This document shows, one piece after another, positions 47,734 to 55,654 of a DNA stretch of 64,000 nucleotides. The notes beneath the pieces were generated by a model. It searched no databases, had not been told where the DNA came from, and saw only the letters and a program-made list of their open reading frames with translations. The number at the start of each line of letters is the position of its first letter. Position 1 is the first letter of the stretch. The DNA is from PGYT01 sp963675055 (GTDB taxonomy: Bacteria; Bacteroidota; Ignavibacteria; Ignavibacteriales; Melioribacteraceae): contig CAXXJE010000004.1 of NCBI GenBank assembly GCA_963675055.2, forward strand, positions 939,901 to 1,003,900, written 5' to 3'. Made by a program: the position numbers and the translations under genes.

Positions 47734-49260
47734 CTAATTTGATGGTAAAGCTGCTTTTAGTATTTTTTCATCCGAAAAATCCTTTCGTTTGAATTCTCCG
47801 GTTAATCTCCCTTCGCATATTGTTATTATCCTGTCGGAAATTGCCATAATCTCCGGTAATTCCGATGAGACAACAACTATTGCCATTCCTTCGTCAGCCA
47901 ACTTGTCAATTAGTTTATAAATTTCATTCTTTGCATTAACATCTATACCGCGGGTCGGTTCATCGAGCAGTAGGATTTTGGGATTAGTAACAAGCCACTT
48001 CGATAAAACAACTTTTTGCTGGTTTCCCCCGCTAAGTTTTGCTGTTGCTTGTTTTGCAGAATAGGATTTAATGTTTAACTTATTACGATAATCATCGGCC
48101 TGACCAACCTCCATTTTTGAGCTAAGCATTCCGTTTTTTATTACATTTCCCATCGAAGCAAGACTAATATTTTCTGCAATATCCATGTCCAAAATCAAAC
48201 CGTCAGATTTTCTGTCTTCCGGAATTAATGCTAATCCTGAATTTATTGCGACGGTGGAATTAATAATTTTCAAATTTTGACCGTTAATAAAAATGCTTCC
48301 GTAAGAATTTGAAGAATGCAAACCGAAAATGGTTTCAAGCAATTCTGTTCGACCGGCACCCATCAAGCCGAATATACCGAGTACCTCTGAGCTTCTGACT
48401 TCAAAGGAGATATCCTTAAGTATATATTTTTCAGTATCACCCATTTTTTTAAGTGTTAGCTCCTTAACCTGCAACTTAACAGGACCAATGCTATGTTCTT
48501 TCTTGACAAAGAATTCTTTAATGTCCCGTCCAACCATAAGTTTAATTATTTCATCAACTTTTACATTTTTAACGGCAGACTCGTTGATTGAACGTCCGTC
48601 CCTAAATACGGTAACATAATCTGCCAATTTTGTTAACTCATCCATTTTATGAGTGATATAAACTATTGCAACTCCCTGGGTTGTAAGAGACTTTACAAGT
48701 TTAAAAAGAATATTGGTTTCACTCTCGGAGAGAGCGGAGGTAGGTTCATCCATAATAAGCACACGCACATCAAAAGATAATGCTTTTGCAATCTCAACAA
48801 TTTGTTGCTGCCCGACGCGAAGCTTTGAAACTTTGGTTGTTACATCTTTGGTAAATTCCAGTTTCTCAAGCAAAGCTTCCGCATCTTTTCTCATCTTTTT
48901 CGAATCAATAATACTTGCATTGTTGAGAAATTCACGTCCAAGGAAAATATTTTCGACAATAGATAAATATGGGATTAATTGAAGTTCCTGATGTATTATG
49001 GATATCCCGGCGTTTCTTGCATCACTAGTATTCTTGAAACTTGTTCTTTCTCCAAAAAGTAAAAGTTCTCCTTCGTAATCAGTATAAACACCTGACATAA
49101 TATTCATTAGCGTAGATTTGCCGGCGCCGTTCTCGCCAACAATTGCATTTACTTTTCCAGCGTATATTTTTAAATTAACATTATCGAGAGCCAGAACTCC
49201 CGGAAAACTTTTCGAAATTCCCCGTGCTTCCATTATTGTATCGGTAAAATCATTGTTCAT
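47734..49260 (-). CDS. Ribose-type sugar ABC transporter ATP-binding protein (two-domain)
   Basis: A 508-residue RbsA/MglA-type ATPase with two fused nucleotide-binding domains. Domain 1 has Walker A GENGAGKSTLM (about 41-51), LRVGQQQIVEIA, and Walker B VLIMDEPTSAL. Domain 2, from about 265, has a degenerate P-loop GLMGAGRTELLE, an intact signature LSGGNQQKVVLSKWL and Walker B ILLLDEPTRGID. One active and one degenerate site is normal for this class. Its ATG overlaps the end of the DUF2291 gene by 4 nt, so the two are translationally coupled. It energises import by the permease at 46708. Confidence 0.93.
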   Translation of the reverse strand: MNNDFTDTIMEARGISKSFPGVLALDNVNLKIYAGKVNAIVGENGAGKSTLMNIMSGVYTDYEGELLLFGERTSFKNTSDARNAGISIIHQELQLIPYLSIVENIFLGREFLNNASIIDSKKMRKDAEALLEKLEFTKDVTTKVSKLRVGQQQIVEIAKALSFDVRVLIMDEPTSALSESETNILFKLVKSLTTQGVAIVYITHKMDELTKLADYVTVFRDGRSINESAVKNVKVDEIIKLMVGRDIKEFFVKKEHSIGPVKLQVKELTLKKMGDTEKYILKDISFEVRSSEVLGIFGLMGAGRTELLETIFGLHSSNSYGSIFINGQNLKIINSTVAINSGLALIPEDRKSDGLILDMDIAENISLASMGNVIKNGMLSSKMEVGQADDYRNKLNIKSYSAKQATAKLSGGNQQKVVLSKWLVTNPKILLLDEPTRGIDVNAKNEIYKLIDKLADEGMAIVVVSSELPEIMAISDRIITICEGRLTGEFKRKDFSDEKILKAALPSN

Positions 49261-49880
49261 CGGACAATCTCAAGTTTCAGCGGTACAATTTCCAATTCCT
49301 CCGGAATATTTTCCCGGTTTGCTGCCACAGCACCGATAAATTTCACATCTGTTCCGGGCAATATTGTATTCAATTTATCCCCTATCACTTTCGTTAAAAC
49401 TGCATTATTCAATTCCGAAGCTACTTCATTAAATTCCATAGTGTTGTTAAAATCGTCAATTTTAAAATAGCCGACGGCATCTCTTGCTGTGTTTCCAAAA
49501 ATATATTTTAGAACCAAGTTATATTTGAGATTCCCGTTAGGTAGAGCTACCGGAATTTTCTCAGCGTCCCCTCCTGCTGTTCTTGTAATACCCTTCACAA
49601 GGAAACTATAGTCCGAGGAAATTCCAACAGTCTTACCGTACTGTTTAATTAAATAACTGGGATTGGCGGTAAGTAAAGAGTCAAATATCTTTAAATTGAG
49701 TGCAGTGTTGAGGATTTCATCTAATTTACTCTTCCAAAAAAAATCTACTGCTTCTTTTGGATTGAAATTCTTTTTCATCTCCTGCTGCTGTATCAAATCA
49801 AGCTTTTCAAAATAGACGGAGTTATATAGCATAAACGCAGCTAAAAGAACAATTATAAAAACAGAAAAAAACTTCTTCAT
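49257..49880 (-). CDS. DUF2291 family protein, ABC-importer associated
   Basis: A 207-residue protein with an N-terminal membrane or signal segment (FFSVFIIVLLAAFMLYNSVYF) and a mostly soluble rest. VAVDFFW-like AVDFFWKSKLDEIL and a C-terminal FIGAVAANRENIPEELEIVPLKLEI end resemble the DUF2291 proteins that are repeatedly encoded between the binding protein and the ATPase of ribose-type sugar importers. No catalytic motif is visible and its function is unknown. The 4-bp overlap with the ATPase and fixed position in this operon class suggest it assists assembly or binding-protein delivery at the membrane. Confidence 0.72.
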   Translation of the reverse strand: MKKFFSVFIIVLLAAFMLYNSVYFEKLDLIQQQEMKKNFNPKEAVDFFWKSKLDEILNTALNLKIFDSLLTANPSYLIKQYGKTVGISSDYSFLVKGITRTAGGDAEKIPVALPNGNLKYNLVLKYIFGNTARDAVGYFKIDDFNNTMEFNEVASELNNAVLTKVIGDKLNTILPGTDVKFIGAVAANRENIPEELEIVPLKLEIVR

Positions 49881-49963
49881 TTACTATCCTTATTAATCCT
49901 TCTATGAAAAGAGCAAATTAATTAGAATTGCTTTGAGTCAGCAGTCACTGTCAAAAGCAAATA

Positions 49964-50908
49964 TCACTTAGTTTTTCCGTAAGCAATATAATTTTGGACA
50001 TTTTCTTTTGTAACAAGTTCGACAGCAACAGGTACCTTTTGAGGGAAATCACTTTTACCGTTTATATATTTATCTGCAAACTCGGCAGCAGTTTTAGCCA
50101 TAATTCTGGGGAATTGCATTCCAGTTGCTTCGATCTTACCATCTTTTATTCCTTGCACTACGTCTGCAGCGCCGTCAAACCCGAAAATTAAAATCTTATC
50201 TTTTCTACCTGCAGCAAGTACAGCCTGATAAGCTCCCATAGCCATTGCATCGTTTCCGCAAAATACAGCATTAATATCCGGATGTACTTGAAGTATAGAT
50301 TCCAAAACTTCCATCGCTTTGTTTCTGTCAAAATCTGCGCTTTGTTGTGCTACCATTTTAAAATCCGGGTAATTATCGACAACGCTATGGAATCCTTTGG
50401 AACGATTCCAGGTATTATTGTCGCCGACTAATCCAAGTAATTCTACATATTCACCTTTCCCGTTCAATTTTTTTACAAAATATTGCCCTACTAAAACAGC
50501 TCCGGAATAATTATCCGATAGTATCTGGGAAGCGGCAAGATTGTTTGCATCAATTTCACGGTCCATACAGAATACAGGTATCCCGGCTTCTTTGGCAGCT
50601 TTCACATTAGATATTGAACCTTTTGCATCCGTCGGATTGAATAAAATTGCTTTATAGCCTGAAGCAATAATATCATCGAAATTTGAGTTTTCTTTTGAAG
50701 CATCATTTTGCGAATCAAAAATAACTGCTTCGTATCCGAGTTCTTCAGCGCGCTGTTTGGCTGAATTACCTAGAATAACAAACCAAGGATTGTTAAGAGT
50801 TGAAATTACGACGGCAATTTTATCTTTATCTTTTGAGTTGCTTTTGTTACAAGACGTAATTAAAGATAACATTGCAATTGCCATTATAAATATTATTGAT
50901 TTTTTCAT
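49964..50908 (-). CDS. Ribose-type sugar-binding protein, lipoprotein
   Basis: The periplasmic binding component (Peripla_BP_4, RbsB-like) of the importer. ATG at 50908 begins MKKSIIFIMAIAMLSLITSC, a lipoprotein signal with Cys20; the frame extension to 50956 only overlaps the kinase gene. The mature part opens with KIAVVISTLNNPWFVILGNSAKQRAEELG, typical of the family, and contains the hinge-region blocks CMDREID, NAVFCGNDAMAMGAYQA and LIFGFDGAADVVQGIKDGKIEATG. It lies 31 nt after the kinase gene. Ligand-contacting residues (Asn, Trp/Phe in the first strand, Arg in MDRE, Asp in FGFDG) are those of pentose/hexose binders, so a monosaccharide is expected. Confidence 0.92.
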   Translation of the reverse strand: MKKSIIFIMAIAMLSLITSCNKSNSKDKDKIAVVISTLNNPWFVILGNSAKQRAEELGYEAVIFDSQNDASKENSNFDDIIASGYKAILFNPTDAKGSISNVKAAKEAGIPVFCMDREIDANNLAASQILSDNYSGAVLVGQYFVKKLNGKGEYVELLGLVGDNNTWNRSKGFHSVVDNYPDFKMVAQQSADFDRNKAMEVLESILQVHPDINAVFCGNDAMAMGAYQAVLAAGRKDKILIFGFDGAADVVQGIKDGKIEATGMQFPRIMAKTAAEFADKYINGKSDFPQKVPVAVELVTKENVQNYIAYGKTK

Positions 50909-50939
50909 CTTTTTTATCTCTATTATTTCAAATAACCAA

Positions 50940-52430
50940 TTAGTTGGAAAGAGCAAGCTTCACTGCTTTTTTCCATTCGTTATGGAATTTCTCAACTTCC
51001 GATATAGGCATCACCGGTAAAATATAATCGTTTCCGGTGTGGGTGTGGATAGCTTCAACTTCTTTAAAACTGTTCCAACGCTTTAACGCAAAACCATTCA
51101 TCAACAAAGCACCCAGAGCAGATGCTTCTTCAATTTTACTCCGGCTTATTTTTGTTTGTAGAACATCAGCTTGAAATTGCATTAAAAAATTGTTTCTTGT
51201 CGGTCCACCGTCAACACGAAGATCATTAAGTTCAACTCCGGATTCGTTTATCAATGTGACTAAATCCTTTACTTGATACGCAATAGATTCGAGAGCCGCC
51301 CTTACAATATGTGCCTTTCCGGTTCCACGGTTCATCCCGCAAATCAGGGCTCTTGCATCGTTATCCCACCAGGGAGCTCCTAGTCCGGTAAATGCAGGCA
51401 CAAGGTATACACCTTCGGTATCTTCAATGGAATTAGCAAGTAATTCTGTTTCTTCTGAGGAGCTAATAAGTTGCAGTTCATCTTGCAGCCATTTAATTGT
51501 AGCGCCTGTAAAATGAATATTACCTTCAAAGGCATAAAACACTTTTTCTTTTACAGCAAAACCAATCGAAGTAACAAGTCCTTTGGGAGCTGAAAGTGCT
51601 TCTTCTCCTATGTTCACCATTATTGAAGAACCGGTTCCGTATGTTGCTTTGCCCATTCCCGGTGAAAAACACATTTGTCCGGCTAAGGCTCCATGAGAAT
51701 CACCTAAGACTCCGGCAATAGGTACTTCGGGAATAATTCCATTCAATGTTGTTGAACCATATTGCTCATCGCAGGGTAAAACTTCAGGCATCATTATTTT
51801 AGGTATACTAAAAAGCTCCAGTAGTTCCGGATCCCATTTCAATGTATGAATATTGAATAGTAGAGTTCTCGATGCATTTGTGTAATCGGTTGCATGTACT
51901 TTTGAAGAAGTAAGATTCCAGATTAACCAACTGTCAATTGTTCCAAATAAAAGATGTCCTTCGTCTGAAGACCGAGCCGCGCCTTCTATGTTTTCAAGTA
52001 TCCACTTTACTCCGCTTGCGGAGAAATACGGATTGATGTTTAATCCGGTTTTCTCCATTATAAATTTTTCATAACCTGCTGAAATCAGCTCTTCACAAAT
52101 TTTTTCACCGCGGTTACACTGCCATACAACAGCATTACACACAGGCTTTCCGGTTCTTTTATCCCAAACAACAACTGTTTCGCGCTGATTAGTTATTGCT
52201 ATTGATGAAATATCGGAAGGATTAATATTGTTTTCCTCTAATAATAATTCAACTGCTTTATAAGTATTCCCAAGGATCTCCCCGGCGTCATGTTCAACCC
52301 AACCCGGTTTAGGATAAAATTGTTTATGCTCAACAGATGCACGGGCAATTAAATCCGCATTTTTATCAAACAGTATTGCTTTGGTTGCCGAAGTGCTTTG
52401 ATCTATGGTTAAAATATATTCCACGAGCAT
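50940..52430 (-). CDS. FGGY-family carbohydrate kinase, glycerol-kinase-like
   Basis: A cytoplasmic 496-residue sugar kinase very similar overall to glycerol kinase: DQSTSATKAILFD at the N-terminus, PKPGWVEHD, ITNQRETVVVWDK, DYTNASRTLLFNIHTLKWD, VPAFTGLGAPWWD and LRVDGGPTRNNFLMQFQ. Glycerol contacts Arg-Glu (in NQRET), Tyr (NPYFSA) and the catalytic Asp (GDSHGALAGQ) are kept, but the GDQQ of typical GlpK reads GDSH and the WQCRRT block reads WQCNRG. The operon holds a sugar importer, a split transketolase and an isomerase and no glycerol genes. A ketose such as D-apulose is therefore a plausible substrate; plain glycerol kinase remains the alternative. Confidence 0.85.
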   Translation of the reverse strand: MLVEYILTIDQSTSATKAILFDKNADLIARASVEHKQFYPKPGWVEHDAGEILGNTYKAVELLLEENNINPSDISSIAITNQRETVVVWDKRTGKPVCNAVVWQCNRGEKICEELISAGYEKFIMEKTGLNINPYFSASGVKWILENIEGAARSSDEGHLLFGTIDSWLIWNLTSSKVHATDYTNASRTLLFNIHTLKWDPELLELFSIPKIMMPEVLPCDEQYGSTTLNGIIPEVPIAGVLGDSHGALAGQMCFSPGMGKATYGTGSSIMVNIGEEALSAPKGLVTSIGFAVKEKVFYAFEGNIHFTGATIKWLQDELQLISSSEETELLANSIEDTEGVYLVPAFTGLGAPWWDNDARALICGMNRGTGKAHIVRAALESIAYQVKDLVTLINESGVELNDLRVDGGPTRNNFLMQFQADVLQTKISRSKIEEASALGALLMNGFALKRWNSFKEVEAIHTHTGNDYILPVMPISEVEKFHNEWKKAVKLALSN

Positions 52431-52567
52431 TAAACCGTTTTAAATGAACCTGATTTTGATTATTATTTAGACATTCATTTCAAATATATGAAATGAAATT
52501 TAGCAAATGAATTTGAGTGAGTAAAACAACTTACCTTTATAAATATATTTGCAACTGAGATTTTTTA

Positions 52568-53521
52568 CTAATCATTTTGCACGAACTTTAAAGCTGTATT
52601 ATAAATTCCTTCGCTATCTAAACCATAATGTTTAAAAATTTCTTTCGATGAACCATGCGGGGCAGTTTCATCAGGTATTCCAAGAATGCGAATAGGGACA
52701 GGATGATTCGAAGCAACAACTTCTGAAACAGATCCTCCCAGTCCTCCAAAGATACTGTGTTCCTCAACAGTAATGATTTTCCCTGTTTCACGAGCAGCTT
52801 TTATCACAGCTTCCTTATCGAAGGGTTTAAGAGTGTGCATATCAACAACACGTGCATGAATACCATTTTCACGTAATTTTTTCGCGGCAATTAAACAATG
52901 ATAAACCGTTTCACCAGTGCCGATAATTGTAAGATCGCTGCCCTCAAGAAGAAGATTAGCTTTTCCTATTTCGAAAGGGACATTATCATTTTCATAAACG
53001 TCAGGGACTGCATTTCGCCCAAGCCGGATAAAAACCGGGTAAGGATAATTTATTAATTTATAGACCAATTTTTCTGTCTGATAATTATCGCATGGTAAAA
53101 TAATATGCATACCAGGAAAGGTTCTTAGCACAGCAATATCGTGCAGACTATGATGTGAAAACCCGAGTGCACCATAGCTCACGCCACCGCTTACACCCAA
53201 TATTTTTACCGGATATTCGGAATATGCTACATCGACTTTTACTTGTTCCAAACTCCTGGCAACATAAAAACACGCAGGACCACAAACGAATGTTTTTTTA
53301 CCGGCGGAAGTTAAACCGGCTCCAACACCAATTGCATTTTGTTCGGCAATCCCCAATTCAATAAATTGTCTAGGCAATTGTTCCGCAAAATCATTTAGAG
53401 TAACTGAACCGCGCGCATCAGTTGTTACCGCAATTATATCTCTATCTTTTTTCGCCAATTCTAAAAGAGTATTGGTAAACATTTTGCGGCACGGAATAGA
53501 ATTATTATTTGTTGAGTTCAT
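52568..53521 (-). CDS. Transketolase-like C-terminal subunit
   Basis: A 317-residue protein corresponding to the pyrimidine-binding and C-terminal domains of transketolase. The catalytic Glu that activates thiamine diphosphate is in ELGIAEQNAIGVGAGL (about 56-71). ISGGVSYGALGFSHHSLHDIAVLR is the usual Gly/His substrate region, and the C-terminal domain begins near 185 (LTIIGTGETVYHCLIAA). It begins inside the end of the N-terminal subunit gene, overlapping 17 nt, so the pair makes one heterodimeric enzyme. Split transketolases of this kind include the AptA/AptB apulose-4-phosphate transketolase, which suits the importer and kinase next door, but other sugar-phosphate substrates are possible. 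Confidence 0.88.
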   Translation of the reverse strand: MNSTNNNSIPCRKMFTNTLLELAKKDRDIIAVTTDARGSVTLNDFAEQLPRQFIELGIAEQNAIGVGAGLTSAGKKTFVCGPACFYVARSLEQVKVDVAYSEYPVKILGVSGGVSYGALGFSHHSLHDIAVLRTFPGMHIILPCDNYQTEKLVYKLINYPYPVFIRLGRNAVPDVYENDNVPFEIGKANLLLEGSDLTIIGTGETVYHCLIAAKKLRENGIHARVVDMHTLKPFDKEAVIKAARETGKIITVEEHSIFGGLGGSVSEVVASNHPVPIRILGIPDETAPHGSSKEIFKHYGLDSEGIYNTALKFVQND

Positions 53522-54374
53522 TATGATTTCCAGTTAGACTATTTATTCTATCATTCATTTCCGTAATAGCTTCAATAAATTCATCCTTGCTCGGCACGCC
53601 ATGATGCCATTTAGCATTCTTTTCCATGAAAGAAATTCCACATCCTTTGATAGTATGAGCTATAACTAGTTTTGGCTTGGAATTACTTGAATCCAAATTG
53701 CTTAAAGTACTTACAATTGATTCCATATCATGTCCGTCAATATCAAATACTTCCCAGCCAAAGGATTCCCAGCGTTCCCGAATCGGTTCCAAGGACATTA
53801 CATCTTCGGTTCTTCCGCTTATCTGAAGTTCATTTCTATCGATAATTGCTATAAGGTTATCCAATTTATAATGAGTAGCTGCCATAGCAGCTTCATAAAC
53901 CGAACCCTCCCCTTGTTCACCGTCACCCATTAAGACATAAGTCTTAAAACTTTTCTGATCCATTTTGGCTGCCATTGCAAATCCAACCCCCACCGATAAA
54001 CCGTGTCCTAAAGCCCCGCTGTTGTGTTCAACACCCGGTATTTTATTTACCGGATGACCGGCAAGCACGGAACCATAATGACCATAAGTATTCAAAACCT
54101 CATCTTCAATAAAACCGACTGCAGTTAAAACTGTATATAAAGCTTCCACACTATGACCTTTACTCAGAATAAACCTGTCGCGATTAGCATCATCGGTTTT
54201 TTTTGGATTAATATTCATGATATTGAAATAAAGTGCTGTTTCAATTTCAATTGATGAAAGCGAACCACCAGTATGACCCGAATTCGCTGAATAAATAATT
54301 TCAACTACTCTTTTTCTAATTTTTTCTGCTTGTAATTGAAGCTCAATTATTTCGTTTAATTTTGTATTTACCAT
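53505..54374 (-). CDS. Transketolase-like N-terminal subunit
   Basis: A 289-residue protein matching the pyrophosphate-binding half of transketolase. ANSGHTGGSLSSIEIETALYF (about 30-50), ILSKGHSVEALYTVL, GALGHGLSVGVGFAMAAK and the thiamine diphosphate motif GDGEQGEGSVYEAA ... IIDRNELQISG (about 150-183) are intact. It is the first gene downstream of the LacI regulator and of the TTCGAA array, so it probably heads the operon that runs through the kinase and the ABC importer. Its partner subunit overlaps its 3' end by 17 nt. Confidence 0.9.
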   Translation of the reverse strand: MVNTKLNEIIELQLQAEKIRKRVVEIIYSANSGHTGGSLSSIEIETALYFNIMNINPKKTDDANRDRFILSKGHSVEALYTVLTAVGFIEDEVLNTYGHYGSVLAGHPVNKIPGVEHNSGALGHGLSVGVGFAMAAKMDQKSFKTYVLMGDGEQGEGSVYEAAMAATHYKLDNLIAIIDRNELQISGRTEDVMSLEPIRERWESFGWEVFDIDGHDMESIVSTLSNLDSSNSKPKLVIAHTIKGCGISFMEKNAKWHHGVPSKDEFIEAITEMNDRINSLTGNHNELNK

Positions 54375-54410
54375 AATTTCACTTTCGTTTTATATAAAAT
54401 AAGAAAATTA

Positions 54411-54467
54411 TTCGAAATTTAAAACGCATTAATAGAATATTTTCGAAAGTGTTCGAATCTTTTCGAA
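54411..54467. promoter_or_regulatory. Phased TTCGAA repeats, probable operator array of the LacI-type regulator
   Basis: Four copies of the palindrome TTCGAA lie at 54411, 54442, 54452 and 54462. The last three are exactly 10 bp apart and the first is 31 bp away, so all sit on one helix face. Two are extended to TTTCGAAA. The block is 37-93 bp upstream of the transketolase start and immediately downstream of a LacI-family gene, whose operators usually have a central CG. It is a good candidate for the repressor binding site. Confidence 0.65.
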
Positions 54468-54554
54468 ACCACTTTATTCTATTTTCATCCCTCACTATTT
54501 GAATTTCTTCTTAATTACATTTAGAACATTACTATTATACTTCTTTCAATCCGA

Positions 54555-55622
54555 TTAAAAATAAACACCGACATTTTGAAAAAAGTAATGATTCATGGCT
54601 GAATTCTTTTCCGAATTGAACATTTCATTCCGAAAGACTAAGTCAGAAGTCAATTTAATTGCTTGCGGCATGCACTTGTCCTTTTCTATTATATTCCTAA
54701 TAGTTAGTTCAAATGCCTTGCGGCTATATTCTAGAGTCGGTTGTTCAATATATACTAAAGGTTGTACAGCCAATTGCTCTATTGATTGATACCCTGAGGT
54801 TATTAGTTCAATGTCCCCTGGAATTTTCATTCCCACAACATTAGCAGCTTTAAGAATTCCAATCAATATTGGATAATTAGAACAAAAGATACATTCTGGA
54901 ATATTTTTTGATTCATAGAGTTTAATAAAGCAATCATAACCAGATTTACTTTCACTACTGCAATCCAGGACCATATTTTCGTCGACGGCAATGCCATTCT
55001 GTATGAGAGCTGATTTAAATCCTTCCACTCCGTTAAAATCATCATTATGCTCAGATATATAAACAAACTTGTAATAACCTGAACTTATTGCATAAGCTGT
55101 AGCTTTAAAAGCTCTTTCAAAACAATCAATAGTGACTTTGTTAAATTCATTATTATCAACGACATCATTTATCAATGTTAATGCTACACCAAGTTTTTTA
55201 ACCTGACGAAAAATCGATAAGTCTTTTGTCTCTTTTGTTACTGAAATAATAATCCCATCAACACGCATGGATAATAAAGACTCAATTAGTTTTTTTTCAT
55301 AATTCACATTTCCCTGCGATATTTTCAAAATAATTTCATAACCCATTTCATAGGCAATTTGATACATCGTTTCAATTACAGGTGTAAAAAAGAATTGTGT
55401 GATGTTTGGTACAATAATTCCAATTACTTTTGATTGGTTTGAGGAAATATTTTTAAAAAAATAATTAGGAATGTATCCCAATTCATGAGCAAGTTTTTTA
55501 ACCCTTTTAGAGGTTTCTACCGATATATCCGGATGCCCTTTCAAAGCCTTCGAAACCGTTACAGCAGATACTTTCATACGCTTGGCAATATCTTCAATCG
55601 TTGTATATGAGCTGTATTTCAT
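54555..55622 (-). CDS. LacI-family transcriptional regulator
   Basis: A 355-residue repressor-type protein. The N-terminal helix-turn-helix TIEDIAKRMKVSAVTVSKALKG (about 8-29) and hinge helix region ELGYIPNYFFKNIS are typical, followed by a periplasmic-binding-protein-like effector domain (VIGIIVPNITQFFFTPVIETM, RVDGIIISVTKET, TLINDVV, FCSNYPILIGILKAA). It is transcribed in the same direction as the sugar-catabolic operon and stands just upstream of it, separated by 180 bp that contain the TTCGAA array. It probably senses the imported sugar or its phosphate and controls the importer, kinase and transketolase genes. The effector is not predictable from sequence. Confidence 0.9.
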   Translation of the reverse strand: MKYSSYTTIEDIAKRMKVSAVTVSKALKGHPDISVETSKRVKKLAHELGYIPNYFFKNISSNQSKVIGIIVPNITQFFFTPVIETMYQIAYEMGYEIILKISQGNVNYEKKLIESLLSMRVDGIIISVTKETKDLSIFRQVKKLGVALTLINDVVDNNEFNKVTIDCFERAFKATAYAISSGYYKFVYISEHNDDFNGVEGFKSALIQNGIAVDENMVLDCSSESKSGYDCFIKLYESKNIPECIFCSNYPILIGILKAANVVGMKIPGDIELITSGYQSIEQLAVQPLVYIEQPTLEYSRKAFELTIRNIIEKDKCMPQAIKLTSDLVFRNEMFNSEKNSAMNHYFFQNVGVYF

Positions 55623-55654
55623 TATATATACTTTATTTAATTAATTAGAAATAA

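Noticed and set aside
42861..54374. Sulfoquinovose (sulfo-transketolase) pathway suggested by GH31, an isomerase and a split transketolase
   Set aside because: The GH31 is 38 kb away beside rhamnose genes, no sulfo-sugar reductase or sulfonate exporter is present, and the FGGY kinase has no role in that route.
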